Shown one piece after another: positions 26,898 to 35,381 of a stretch of DNA of 64,000 bases. Origin of the DNA: Paenibacillus helianthi (lineage in GTDB: Bacteria; Bacillota; Bacilli; Paenibacillales; Paenibacillaceae); NCBI RefSeq assembly GCF_001909055.1, contig NZ_LVWI01000081.1:103967-167966 (forward strand), in the 5' to 3' direction. The stretch's first letter is position 1. Every line of letters begins with the position of its first letter. The notes under the pieces are model-generated. The model was not told the DNA's origin and made no database searches. It saw only the letters and a list, made by a program, of their open reading frames with translations. Position numbers and translations under genes: made by a program.

Positions 26898-27116
26898 ATG
26901 ATTAGTGACGAACAGCTGGATGCCTACCGGATTTCCGGTGAGAAGATCCGTGTTGTACGCGATGCACTGGAGAGCAATGATGTAAAGGGTATTGTTCTTG
27001 CCTGGGACGAGTCTCAGGTGATGATACGCCGTCCCAATAAGCGGATAGTGAAGCTTGACCGCAACTATGTGTACCAGCCCTTTGCCGAACCCAGACAAGA
27101 GCCGGAGAATATATAA
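26898..27116 (+). CDS. Small conserved protein of unknown function (72 residues)
   Basis: The protein starts MISDEQLDAYRISGEKIRVV and ends with a proline/glutamate tail. It is highly charged, with an Arg/Lys-rich strand segment (QVMIRRPNKRIVKLDRNYVY) resembling small beta-barrel or Tudor/KOW-like folds; that is only an impression. AAGGAG at 26881-26886 is a slightly distant ribosome site. A longer frame from 26838 begins inside the previous terminator and is rejected. Confidence 0.65.
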   Translation: MISDEQLDAYRISGEKIRVVRDALESNDVKGIVLAWDESQVMIRRPNKRIVKLDRNYVYQPFAEPRQEPENI

Positions 27117-27121
27117 GACGC

Positions 27122-27159
27122 AGCAACAGCCCCGTCCGGTTATGGACGGGGCTGTTGCT
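27122..27159. terminator. Long perfect hairpin between convergent genes
   Basis: A perfect 16-base stem (AGCAACAGCCCCGTCC / GGACGGGGCTGTTGCT) with a six-base loop lies between converging genes. No T-tract follows on either strand, so it may be an mRNA end-stabilising or bidirectional stop structure rather than a classical terminator. Confidence 0.7.
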
Positions 27160-27175
27160 ATTGGCGGTGTAGATC

Positions 27176-27631
27176 TTAAATGGATAAAGCCATCTGCTCC
27201 ACAGCTTCTTCCCGGGGGAGAACGGTTAGCTCAGGTGTCAGGCCGAGGTAAGCACGCATCCGCAGCATCATTTCATTACGGAATCCAGGCCAAGGGATAT
27301 TCATCTCGCCGGTGTATCCCCGGCAGGAATATTGGGCCTCTACACCCCGTTGATCTTGACGGATGGTTGTGATCTTCAGATGATGCGAGGTAAGCTCACG
27401 AGTGACCTCCTGGAGCATCAGCGAGGTCTTCTTCGTTGCACCGGATACCAGCTCCATGTAGAGCTGTGGTGTCTTGAATAATCCGCTCTTGCCGATGACC
27501 CGGCAATCGCGTTCAAATACTTTATGAATGAACGTAAGCAGCAAATAGCTTCTGACAAGGGACTTTTCGTCTTTGGTTATATCTTCGGGGATTGTTGGTG
27601 TAGTTAGTGGATTTCTCTTGGTAGTCGCCAT
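27176..27631 (-). CDS. Conserved hypothetical protein (151 residues)
   Basis: A basic soluble protein starting MATTKRNPLTTPTIPEDI, with a helical N-terminal half and a C-terminal segment ending EEAVEQMALSI. No family is recognised. ATG 27631 follows GAGGTGATTT on the minus strand; the longer frame to 27700 has no such signal. It stands alone, convergent with the small gene at 26898. Confidence 0.7.
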   Translation of the reverse strand: MATTKRNPLTTPTIPEDITKDEKSLVRSYLLLTFIHKVFERDCRVIGKSGLFKTPQLYMELVSGATKKTSLMLQEVTRELTSHHLKITTIRQDQRGVEAQYSCRGYTGEMNIPWPGFRNEMMLRMRAYLGLTPELTVLPREEAVEQMALSI

Positions 27632-27745
27632 ATAAATCACCTCATTTATAGTATGCGAACCTTTGTTCTCATTATACCCCGTATTCGCAAATAAAAGCAA
27701 TATTTATACAGAAATTAATGTATTAAAAATAATTGCATAAAAATA

Positions 27746-27774
27746 TTGACTCAGACATCTTCGAATGGTATGAT
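27746..27774 (+). promoter_or_regulatory. Promoter of tRNA-Leu
   Basis: TTGACT (27746-27751) and TATGAT (27769-27774) are separated by exactly 17 bases. Transcription would start near 27781, about 30 bases before the tRNA. Confidence 0.85.
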
Positions 27775-27809
27775 CTATCTTGTGACTGCGAAATTAAGTC
27801 ATTGAATAT

Positions 27810-27893
27810 GCGGTCATGGCGGAATTGGCAGACGCGCTGGCTTCAGGTGCCAGTGATAGCAATATCGTGGAGGTTCGAGTCCTCTTGACCGCA
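27810..27893 (+). tRNA. tRNA-Leu (anticodon CAG)
   Basis: Acceptor arms GCGGTCA and TGACCGC pair, with A as discriminator. The anticodon stem CTGGC/GCCAG encloses TTCAGGT, giving anticodon CAG (27844-27846). A long variable arm and the T-loop GGTTCGAGTCC are present, as expected for a class II tRNA. The 3' CCA is not encoded. A terminator follows. Confidence 0.96.
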
Positions 27894-27904
27894 CTACGGT
27901 TTAC

Positions 27905-27942
27905 ACAAGCATCCCTTCTTTTGAAGAGATGCTTGTTTTTTT
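27905..27942 (+). terminator. Terminator after tRNA-Leu
   Basis: ACAAGCATC (27905-27913) pairs with GATGCTTGT (27928-27936), followed by a run of T. Confidence 0.9.
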
Positions 27943-27965
27943 ATGCTCGAATGCTCTCACATTAT

Positions 27966-28661
27966 TTAGGAATGCGGAGTCGAAGGCAAAACCAGCGGTT
28001 CATGGATGGCCCTCCAAGCTGCTGGCACCAGCTCCTGACCGGAACAGTAGATTGTCTGAAGATAGCGGCTTAACGGAGTGAGCGAATACTCAACAAGCAC
28101 CTCTTTGATCTCGGAGGGCTTTGCCGGAATCGACGGCCTATTCTCTGTCATGAACTGTCCGATGGGCAGCAGCATCTCACAGCTCTTGCGGTAGGACATC
28201 CGGTGCGGGTATCGGGGAGAGCTCCCGGAGTCATATTTGGACAACCGGATATGATCGAAGTGATCCGTTAAGAGCTTAAGGGCATCAAATTTCAGAATGG
28301 CAAAGGTCTCTCCTGGTTCTCTGCGAGAGTACATAGCTGCCATGGACATACAGTCGCGTTCAGTTGGCCACAGGAAGACATGGCTGTCCAGACAGGCGCG
28401 GAACTGTTCAGCCGTTGTTCCTGCTTCCATAGCCTCGGGGGTGATTCGAAGATGGGAGTTCAGCACTGCATGCTGGCCGTTATAGACTGCCTTCCGGGCT
28501 TCATTCCGGCGTATGCCGTTGGCATATTCGGGGTACAGCAAGGCCGATGCGAAGATCCCATCCAAGGCAGCCATACCCTGCAGGTTGCTTGCTCTGGTAA
28601 AATGATACAGGGAGGCTCTCAGCGGACTTTTAGTAATGGCAGCAATGATACAATGGTTCAT
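27966..28661 (-). CDS. DUF7002-like protein (231 residues)
   Basis: It begins MNHCIIAAITKSP, then SLYHFTRASNLQGM, which resembles the LYHFT-N opening of DUF7002 and, more distantly, the DarT-like ADP-ribosyltransferase fold. HVFLWPTERDCMSM and YSRREPGETFAILKFD follow, fitting that family. No membrane segment or signal peptide is seen. No function is established from sequence. It is a monocistronic minus-strand gene after the tRNA terminator. Confidence 0.6.
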   Translation of the reverse strand: MNHCIIAAITKSPLRASLYHFTRASNLQGMAALDGIFASALLYPEYANGIRRNEARKAVYNGQHAVLNSHLRITPEAMEAGTTAEQFRACLDSHVFLWPTERDCMSMAAMYSRREPGETFAILKFDALKLLTDHFDHIRLSKYDSGSSPRYPHRMSYRKSCEMLLPIGQFMTENRPSIPAKPSEIKEVLVEYSLTPLSRYLQTIYCSGQELVPAAWRAIHEPLVLPSTPHS

Positions 28662-28743
28662 AGTTGTTTTTACCCTTTTCGGTTGATTGAACTTCTGATA
28701 CTTTTAGAACAGCAGTATAACAGGCTGGAAGGATGATAAGCAA

Positions 28744-29646
28744 ATGAAGATTGAAGCGTTAAGTCAGCATAGGAGAGACGAGTTTTTGGATTTTTGCCGG
28801 AAGCACCGGCCGGATATTGACGATTCCTTTTTATATGAAGAGCAGCTTGCTGAGTTTGAACTGTCGGAAGAGAATCCCACCTATGTGGCGATAAATGAGC
28901 AGGGTGCACTGGTTGCGGCCGCTTCGCTGATTTTGAATGACTATAACCGCAGAGGACGAAAAGGCCGTTTTCGGATTTTTCAGGCGGATACCGCTGAACC
29001 TGACATTTACCGGGAGCTGCTGCAAGCCATACTACGGCATACGGCAGGTTTGGATAAGCTGGATATATTTGTACCAACGGTGAATGCAAGAGAGACGCAC
29101 AATATGCTTGCTGCCGGCTTTGCTGTGGAGCGCTATTCCTATTTGCTTGTCCGTAATGAAGCATTTGTTCCTGACCTCAGCTTGCCCACCGGATACGAAA
29201 TTAAGCCTTTTCGGCCTGGAACCGATGAGCCTGACTGGTGCGGGGTGAGAAATGCCGGCTTTGCCAAACTGAAAGGGAGCGAAACACCGGCCACTCCGGA
29301 AATGGTGACGAATATGATTTCCCGCAAGGACTACATTGAAGGCGGTCTCATGATTCTTCGCCATAATGGTCAAGCGGTCGGCGTTGTCCGTGGAGCAGAC
29401 GATGAATATGAAGGATCTCCGATCATGAACATTGGACCACTGGCTATACTTCCGGAGTATCAAGGTAAAGGGCTGGGGAGAATTCTGCTGAGAGCGGCAT
29501 TGCGGTTCGCCAAGGAACAGGCCTATACGCAAACAGTGCTGTGTGTAAACGCGGAAAATGAACGTGCCAAGGCCCTGTATATTGGAGAGGGCTTCAAGCA
29601 GGTGGAGGCTGCGGCTTGCTTCGCCTACGATTTGACAGCTAAATAG
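28744..29646 (+). CDS. GNAT-family N-acetyltransferase, probably tandem domains
   Basis: 300 residues. The C-terminal half is a clear GNAT domain: IGPLAILPEYQGKGLGRILLRAAL binds acetyl-CoA and is followed by LCVNAENERAKALYIGEGF. The N-terminal half (ALVAAASLILNDYNRRG, then VERYSYLLVRN) looks like a degenerate second GNAT domain, as in mycothiol-synthase-like proteins. The substrate is unknown. It stands alone between a DUF7002-like gene and a sugar-uptake system. Confidence 0.85.
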   Translation: MKIEALSQHRRDEFLDFCRKHRPDIDDSFLYEEQLAEFELSEENPTYVAINEQGALVAAASLILNDYNRRGRKGRFRIFQADTAEPDIYRELLQAILRHTAGLDKLDIFVPTVNARETHNMLAAGFAVERYSYLLVRNEAFVPDLSLPTGYEIKPFRPGTDEPDWCGVRNAGFAKLKGSETPATPEMVTNMISRKDYIEGGLMILRHNGQAVGVVRGADDEYEGSPIMNIGPLAILPEYQGKGLGRILLRAALRFAKEQAYTQTVLCVNAENERAKALYIGEGFKQVEAAACFAYDLTAK

Positions 29647-29659
29647 CAGAAAAGATGAA

Positions 29660-29690
29660 GCGCCTGGGAAACCGGGCGTTTTCTTTTTTC
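29660..29690 (+). terminator. Probable terminator after GNAT gene
   Basis: A short CGCC/GGCG stem with an inner GG/CC pair is followed by TTTTCTTTTTTC, 13 bases after the GNAT stop. Confidence 0.6.
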
Positions 29691-29808
29691 TTTTCCTTTT
29701 TTATAAGCTGAACCTATAAAATTCTTCATTTCAACATTTACCTTTGAGGAAGGAGAACCACTTTGTGTGTAGAAGACGACAGGATAACTAACGGGTTCAG
29801 AAAGGAAC

Positions 29809-31461
29809 ATGCCCATGAAAACACTAATCATAGTGGATGATGAGCCGGCGGTGCTGAACGGACTGCGGAACTATGTGAACTGGACAGAGCAGGGGATCGA
29901 GTTGATTGGAACAGCGGATGATGGGGATACGGGACTCGAGCTGATCAAGGAGCTGAAGCCGGATATCGTGCTGACGGATGTGCAGATGCCAGCGATGGAC
30001 GGAATCCGGATGGCGGCGGAAGTGCGTGAGGTGCTGCCTTTTGCCAAAATTGTGTTCATCAGCGGACATAACGATGCCGATTATTTGCGGTCTGCTCTTC
30101 AGATCCATGCGGTAGATTACCTTCTGAAGCCTATCCGCCGCAAAGAGCTGGTCTCTGTCCTGAGCAAGGTTACAGAGTCGCTTGATGCGGAGGACCGGGA
30201 ACGAAGCCGGGTGAAGGAGATGCAGGTGAAACTGGCCCAGAGCCTGCCGCTGCTGCGCGAGAGGTTTCTCCTGTCCGTCATCAATGACAGCATCCATTCG
30301 GCACATATCCGGGAGAAGCTGGAGTTCCTGGATTTGCCGCTATTATCTGCAAGCGATTACATGGTTGTGGTTATTATGATTGATGATGTGCCACAGGTGC
30401 TGGATAGCCGGAGTGAACAGGACAAGCAGCTGCTGTCTTATACTGTGCTGAATATTATACAGGAGTTAATCGACAAGCAGATGCGGGGCGTTACCTTTGA
30501 GAAGCAGCCTGGAGAATATGTGGGTATTCTGCTGACCCCGCAGCTGGAGGATGGAGCTACAGAAGAAGCTGAGGAGGTTCAATCTCCGGAGCAGGAGCTG
30601 CTGTTACTGGCGGAATCCATCCGCGGCAATCTGCGGCAATGGCTGAAGCTCAGTGTAACCATCGGAGTAGGTGAAGGGGTGAACAGTCTGTCGGAGCTGC
30701 CGTCGTCCTATAAGCAGGCGAGAGGTGCAGCTGACCAGAAATGGTATCTGGGCAAAAATCGTATCCTGACAATGGATAAGCTGGAGTCTGGAGATTATCT
30801 GCAGTACCGGTACGAAGCAGAGTGGGGTGAACGGGTGCTCTCGGCATTGAGATCCGGGGACTGGGAGCGAACGTTGAACGAGCTGGAGCAGATTTTTGCA
30901 CGGCTGGAGCAGAACCGGCGGCATGGCTCACGTTATGCACAGAACGTAAGTCTGCACCTGATCTTACAGTCCGGGCAGGTCATGCTTGAACTGAACGGTA
31001 TGACAGAAGAGTGGGAGCAGAAGGAGATGGAAGCCTGGAAACAGGTCATGCGCCAGGAAACAATGCGGGATTTGCTGCATTATACCGCTGAATATCTGCA
31101 GGAGGTATGTGAGTACTCTCTTTTGAAACGCAGTGGAAAGTCCAGTGAGGTTATTGAACGGGTCCGCCTGCTGATCGGGCAGAGATATGCGGAGAATTTG
31201 AGCGCATCCGACATCGCCGAAGGTGTATATCTCAGCCCTACCTACGTCCGGCTGTTGTTCAAGCAGGAAACCGGAGAAACCCTATTTGAATATCTGACCA
31301 AGGTGCGCATTGAGCAGGCCAAACACATGCTCAGAAATCCGCAGAATAAATTATATGAGGTCTGTTATGCGGTGGGCTATACCGATCCCAGCCACTTCAG
31401 CAAGCTGTTCAAGAAAATAACCGGAAGTACACCAAGCGCATTCAGAGAGCTGCATAAATGA
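29809..31461 (+). CDS. YesN-type response regulator with AraC-family DNA-binding domain
   Basis: 550 residues. The N-terminal receiver has DDEPAV, the phospho-acceptor Asp in DIVLTDVQMPAMDG, and the lysine in DYLLKPI. A middle domain of about 300 residues is typical of YesN. The C-terminal pair of helix-turn-helix motifs (SASDIAEGVYLSPTYVRLLFK and VGYTDPSHFSKLFKKITG) is AraC-type. It probably activates the ABC importer genes downstream when phosphorylated by the kinase at 31517. AAAGGA precedes two close ATG codons (29809 and 29815). Confidence 0.93.
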   Translation: MPMKTLIIVDDEPAVLNGLRNYVNWTEQGIELIGTADDGDTGLELIKELKPDIVLTDVQMPAMDGIRMAAEVREVLPFAKIVFISGHNDADYLRSALQIHAVDYLLKPIRRKELVSVLSKVTESLDAEDRERSRVKEMQVKLAQSLPLLRERFLLSVINDSIHSAHIREKLEFLDLPLLSASDYMVVVIMIDDVPQVLDSRSEQDKQLLSYTVLNIIQELIDKQMRGVTFEKQPGEYVGILLTPQLEDGATEEAEEVQSPEQELLLLAESIRGNLRQWLKLSVTIGVGEGVNSLSELPSSYKQARGAADQKWYLGKNRILTMDKLESGDYLQYRYEAEWGERVLSALRSGDWERTLNELEQIFARLEQNRRHGSRYAQNVSLHLILQSGQVMLELNGMTEEWEQKEMEAWKQVMRQETMRDLLHYTAEYLQEVCEYSLLKRSGKSSEVIERVRLLIGQRYAENLSASDIAEGVYLSPTYVRLLFKQETGETLFEYLTKVRIEQAKHMLRNPQNKLYEVCYAVGYTDPSHFSKLFKKITGSTPSAFRELHK

Positions 31462-31516
31462 GTAAGGCGTCTGAAGTCTTACGGGTGCGATCCAGGAAGA
31501 CCGGGAGGGCTGTACG

Positions 31517-33370
31517 ATGAAAAAAGCCTGGGCCTATCTGACCGGTTTGGGTCAGGGGATACTTGCTGCAAGAAAATGGCTGTTTGCCTATGTACTGCTC
31601 ATTCTCCTGCCGGTTTCTATTATGCTGGGCTCCTTTTACCAGCGTTCCAATGACATTCTGGAGAAGGAAGTGACCCGCACGATGCAGCTCACTCTGAAGC
31701 AGGCGGGCATGAATCTGTCCTATAAGCTGAACCATATCCGCGACAGCAGCAATTCCGTCTTCATGAACCAGATTCTGTACGACAATTTGCTGCAAAAAGA
31801 CAAAATTACCGACCAGCTGGGGCAGATCAAGGAGCTGCGGAACTTGGCCGAAACCGCCCAGGAGAATCAGGATATCTTCCGTCTGCGTTTTTTTGCCGAT
31901 GCTTCCCGGATATATGGCGGTGACCGGATTAATCTGTATCCCTTAGCGGATATGGATCAATACCCCTGGTATGAAGCTGTAAAGGAAGCTGGCGGTGGGA
32001 TCGTCTGGACGGGGGTTTATCCTGAAATTTATAACGATTATGGAGAAAAAAATATTTTCTCTGCCGCCCGTCTGCTGCGTAACCCGCAGGACTACGAGGA
32101 AATTGTTGGCATTCTGGTGATGGATATATCCGAAACTATGGTTCAGGAGATTGTGTCAGAGCTTCATTTCTCGGATAAATATGCACCGTTCCTCCTTGAC
32201 GGAGGGGGGAAGCTGATCTATGGAACAGATGGACCGGATCAAGGTGCGGTTCCTAATACAAAGGCAGAGGCAGGTTCGGGACAGACTGTGAACCACCTTC
32301 CTGAAGAACTGCTTAACGAGATCAGCCATACGGAAGAAGGCATTGTAAAAAGAATCATTGGCCGTGATCATGTGAATGTAGTATACACCACTATTGGGAC
32401 AACAGGCTGGAAGCTGGTGGCACAGGTATCTGAATCGGAGATCTCGCACCGCGCCACGGCGCAGGGCCAGTTCACCAGTATTGCTACCCTGGCAGGAATA
32501 ACGGTAATGTTTCTTGTTCTGGTATTTGTGCTCCTAATGTTCATGATCCAAGGCATGCAGCGCCGGGTGCAGATGATCCTTCGGATGATCCGCAAAGAAG
32601 GCATCGGGTGGCTGGAGGATCGCCGGTCGATGCCGGACGGGGATTTCCGGCTGCTGGAACGCAGTGTTGACCACCTGATTCATAAGGTCAATACCCTGAT
32701 GGAAGAGTCTTATCAGGCGAAGATACAGGAACGGGAAGCCCAGCTGAGGACGCTGCAGGCACAGATCAATCCGCATTTTCTCTATAATGCCCTGGATATG
32801 ATCAACTGGTCGGCCATCTCCCATGATGCGGAGGACACCAGTGAAATGATCGAGGCGCTGGCACAATATTTCCGCTTAAGTCTGAACAAGGGCCGCGATA
32901 ATGTCAGCATTGCCGATGAATTAGAGCTGGCGCGGGTATTTCTGGAGATTCAGCAGAACCGTTTTCCGTCTACATTCACGTTCTCCATTCAGGCGGAGCC
33001 TGGGCTCTCGGCATATATCATTCCCAAGCTGACATTGCAGCCGCTGGTAGAGAATGCGCTGCTGCATGGTATCCGCAAGACGAAAAACAAGCAGGGAACG
33101 ATTGAGATCTCGGCGCGTCTGGAGAATGGTGATGTTGTGCTGACAGTTGCGGATGATGGAATCGGTATGGAACCGGAGCAGGCTAACCGGCTGCTGCTCG
33201 AACCTGCCGCCGGGCAGCATGCGGATGGATTGGACGGTTCGTTCGGATTATACAATGTAAATGAAAGAATCCGTTATTTTGCCGGGAACCGTTACGGTCT
33301 GTCCATTGATACGCAGCCCGGAAAGGGCACTGCCGTAAGAGTTACCGTGAAAGCGACCCTGGCGGAATAA
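31517..33370 (+). CDS. YesM-type sensor histidine kinase
   Basis: 617 residues. There is one membrane helix near residues 20-40, an extracellular dCache-like sensor region, and a second helix near 320-345 (LAGITVMFLVLVFVLLMFMI). A HAMP-like linker follows, then the His_kinase domain (LQAQINPHFLYNALDMINW, phospho-His in NPHFLY) and a HATPase with VADDGIGMEPEQANRL and GSFGLYNVNERI. It senses an external signal and phosphorylates the adjacent regulator. The next genes form a sugar importer, the usual arrangement of YesMN systems. Confidence 0.93.
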   Translation: MKKAWAYLTGLGQGILAARKWLFAYVLLILLPVSIMLGSFYQRSNDILEKEVTRTMQLTLKQAGMNLSYKLNHIRDSSNSVFMNQILYDNLLQKDKITDQLGQIKELRNLAETAQENQDIFRLRFFADASRIYGGDRINLYPLADMDQYPWYEAVKEAGGGIVWTGVYPEIYNDYGEKNIFSAARLLRNPQDYEEIVGILVMDISETMVQEIVSELHFSDKYAPFLLDGGGKLIYGTDGPDQGAVPNTKAEAGSGQTVNHLPEELLNEISHTEEGIVKRIIGRDHVNVVYTTIGTTGWKLVAQVSESEISHRATAQGQFTSIATLAGITVMFLVLVFVLLMFMIQGMQRRVQMILRMIRKEGIGWLEDRRSMPDGDFRLLERSVDHLIHKVNTLMEESYQAKIQEREAQLRTLQAQINPHFLYNALDMINWSAISHDAEDTSEMIEALAQYFRLSLNKGRDNVSIADELELARVFLEIQQNRFPSTFTFSIQAEPGLSAYIIPKLTLQPLVENALLHGIRKTKNKQGTIEISARLENGDVVLTVADDGIGMEPEQANRLLLEPAAGQHADGLDGSFGLYNVNERIRYFAGNRYGLSIDTQPGKGTAVRVTVKATLAE

Positions 33371-33480
33371 CCCATCCGCATTTACAGTCGCCAGAGACCA
33401 GAAATAATCAGATTACCCTCTACTAGCTGTGCCCCGTTCCTCAGTATAATCAACTCACAAACATACGGAGGTGATTGAAG

Positions 33481-34446
33481 TTGGGCGCAGGTGCCACGGA
33501 GTTGAACCCGAAGAGCAGAGCAGCCGCAGCCAGAAGCAGGGCTGCCGGCAAGTGGAGACTAGCCTGGAGGAACAGGGACTATTATATGCTGCTGATCCCC
33601 GGACTTTTGTTTCTGCTGCTCTTCAAATATACGCCTTTGTATGGCGTGCTGATCGCCTTTCAGGACTTTAATATTTTTGACGGCATCAGAGGCAGTGAAT
33701 GGGTGGGGCTGGAGCAGTTCCACAAGCTGGTCCAGTCCGAGGAGTTCGGACAGGTATTCATGAACACGCTGCTGATCAGCGTATATAAGATCGTGCTGCT
33801 GTTCCCCGTTCCGATTATCATAGCGCTGGTGCTGAACGAGGTCCGGCTGATGTTTTTCAAACGAACCATTCAGACGATTATCTATCTTCCGCACTTTCTG
33901 TCCTGGGTCATTATATCCGGATTGTTCGTAACGATACTCTCTACTTCCGGGGGGCTCGTCAACAATATTATTCAGTGGTTCGGCGGAGAGCCGGTCAGTT
34001 TTTTTGTCAGTAACCAGTATTTCCGCAGTCTGGTGGTCTTCACTGCCGGGTGGAAGGAGGTAGGCTGGAATGCCATCGTCTTCATTGCTGCTATCGCCGG
34101 GATTGATCAGGAACAATATGAAGCCGCTTCCATCGACGGGGCGGGCCGAATCCGCAGAATGCTGCATATCTCGCTCCCGGGGATTCTGCCTACTGTAGTG
34201 CTGATGTTCATTCTCCGCCTGGGCTCCGTGCTGGATGCCGGGACCGAACAGATTCTCACGATGTACAATCCGGTGGTCTACGAGACGGCTGATGTCATCG
34301 GAACTTTTGTATACCGGATCGGTCTTGGCAAAATGGACTACAGCTTCAGTACGGCAGTCGGATTATTCAACTCAGTCGTAGGTTTTATTCTCATTGTCTC
34401 CGGCAATTATCTCAGCCGCAAGCTGCTGAAGCGCGGAATCTGGTGA
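33481..34446 (+). CDS. Sugar ABC transporter permease (LplB type)
   Basis: About 321 residues with six membrane helices. It opens with a basic soluble segment, then YYMLLIPGLLFLLLF and YTPLYGVLIAFQDFN, which is diagnostic of the LplB/UgpA branch. The EAA loop (EQYEAASIDGAGRIRRMLHISLPGI) docks the ATPase. The TTG at 33481 fits CGGAGGTGA; the TTG at 33475 is too close. No ATPase gene is present, so a shared MsmK-like ATPase encoded elsewhere is expected. It forms the importer with 34469 and 35382. Confidence 0.9.
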   Translation: MGAGATELNPKSRAAAARSRAAGKWRLAWRNRDYYMLLIPGLLFLLLFKYTPLYGVLIAFQDFNIFDGIRGSEWVGLEQFHKLVQSEEFGQVFMNTLLISVYKIVLLFPVPIIIALVLNEVRLMFFKRTIQTIIYLPHFLSWVIISGLFVTILSTSGGLVNNIIQWFGGEPVSFFVSNQYFRSLVVFTAGWKEVGWNAIVFIAAIAGIDQEQYEAASIDGAGRIRRMLHISLPGILPTVVLMFILRLGSVLDAGTEQILTMYNPVVYETADVIGTFVYRIGLGKMDYSFSTAVGLFNSVVGFILIVSGNYLSRKLLKRGIW

Positions 34447-34468
34447 GGAGGAAAGGAGCAGGACAACC

Positions 34469-35344
34469 ATGACAAAACGGACGAAAGGGGATCTTTTACT
34501 GGATACCGGTGTGTATCTTTTCCTGATTGCTCTCGGACTAATGATGCTGCTGCCCCTGGCAAGTGTCTTCTCCAAATCGGTCAGCGAAGAGTGGGCGATC
34601 ACCTCCGGCAAAGTCGGCATTCTGCCTGTAGGGTTCCAGCTCGATACGCTGATGCAGGTCATTTCCTCATCCCTGTTCATTCGGGCCTTCTGTATCTCCG
34701 TCGGTGTTACCGCTATCGGTACGCTAATCTCCATTCTTATGACGGCGCTTACAGCCTATCCGCTATCCAAACGCAAACTGCCCGGCATTTCCTTCATTAT
34801 GGTGCTGTTCATTTTTACGATGCTGTTCAGCGGCGGGCTGATTCCCAATTACCTGCTGATGCGCCAGCTGCATCTGATCAATAATCTATGGGTGCTGATT
34901 CTCCCGGGAATGATTAGCGTGTTCAACATGCTGGTGATCAAAAGCTATTACGAAAGCCTCCCTGAAGCACTGGAGGAATCTGCACGGATCGACGGAGCGA
35001 AGACTTACACTATTTTATTCCGGATCATCCTCCCGCTTAGTATGCCGGTGATCGCCACGATTGCGCTGTTCTATGCTGTGGGCTATTGGAATGATTATTT
35101 TGGCCCGATGATTTACATCAATGAAACCGCACTGAAGACACTGCAATTGTATCTGCAGGATGTGGTGATGGATGCAAACAGTGCAAATCTGACGAATAAA
35201 AGTGTAGACGATCTCATGAATATGTCCCCCGAAGGCATCCGCGCAGCTACAGTCGTCGCGTCTACAGTGCCGATACTGCTCGTATATCCGTTTATGCAGA
35301 AGTATTTTATCAAAGGGGTGCTGATTGGCTCGGTTAAGGGCTGA
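34469..35344 (+). CDS. Sugar ABC transporter permease (LplC/YtcP type)
   Basis: 291 residues with six membrane helices. The GGLIPNYLLMRQLHLINNLWVLILPG segment and the EAA-loop region EALEESARIDGAKTYTILFRIILPL are typical of the LplC/YtcP partner permease. It ends FIKGVLIGSVKG, a conserved terminus of the family. It completes the membrane channel with the preceding LplB-like protein and shares its operon. Confidence 0.92.
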   Translation: MTKRTKGDLLLDTGVYLFLIALGLMMLLPLASVFSKSVSEEWAITSGKVGILPVGFQLDTLMQVISSSLFIRAFCISVGVTAIGTLISILMTALTAYPLSKRKLPGISFIMVLFIFTMLFSGGLIPNYLLMRQLHLINNLWVLILPGMISVFNMLVIKSYYESLPEALEESARIDGAKTYTILFRIILPLSMPVIATIALFYAVGYWNDYFGPMIYINETALKTLQLYLQDVVMDANSANLTNKSVDDLMNMSPEGIRAATVVASTVPILLVYPFMQKYFIKGVLIGSVKG

Positions 35345-35381
35345 CCTAAGATTTCAGAACTTAAGGGGAGGTTTAATTCAT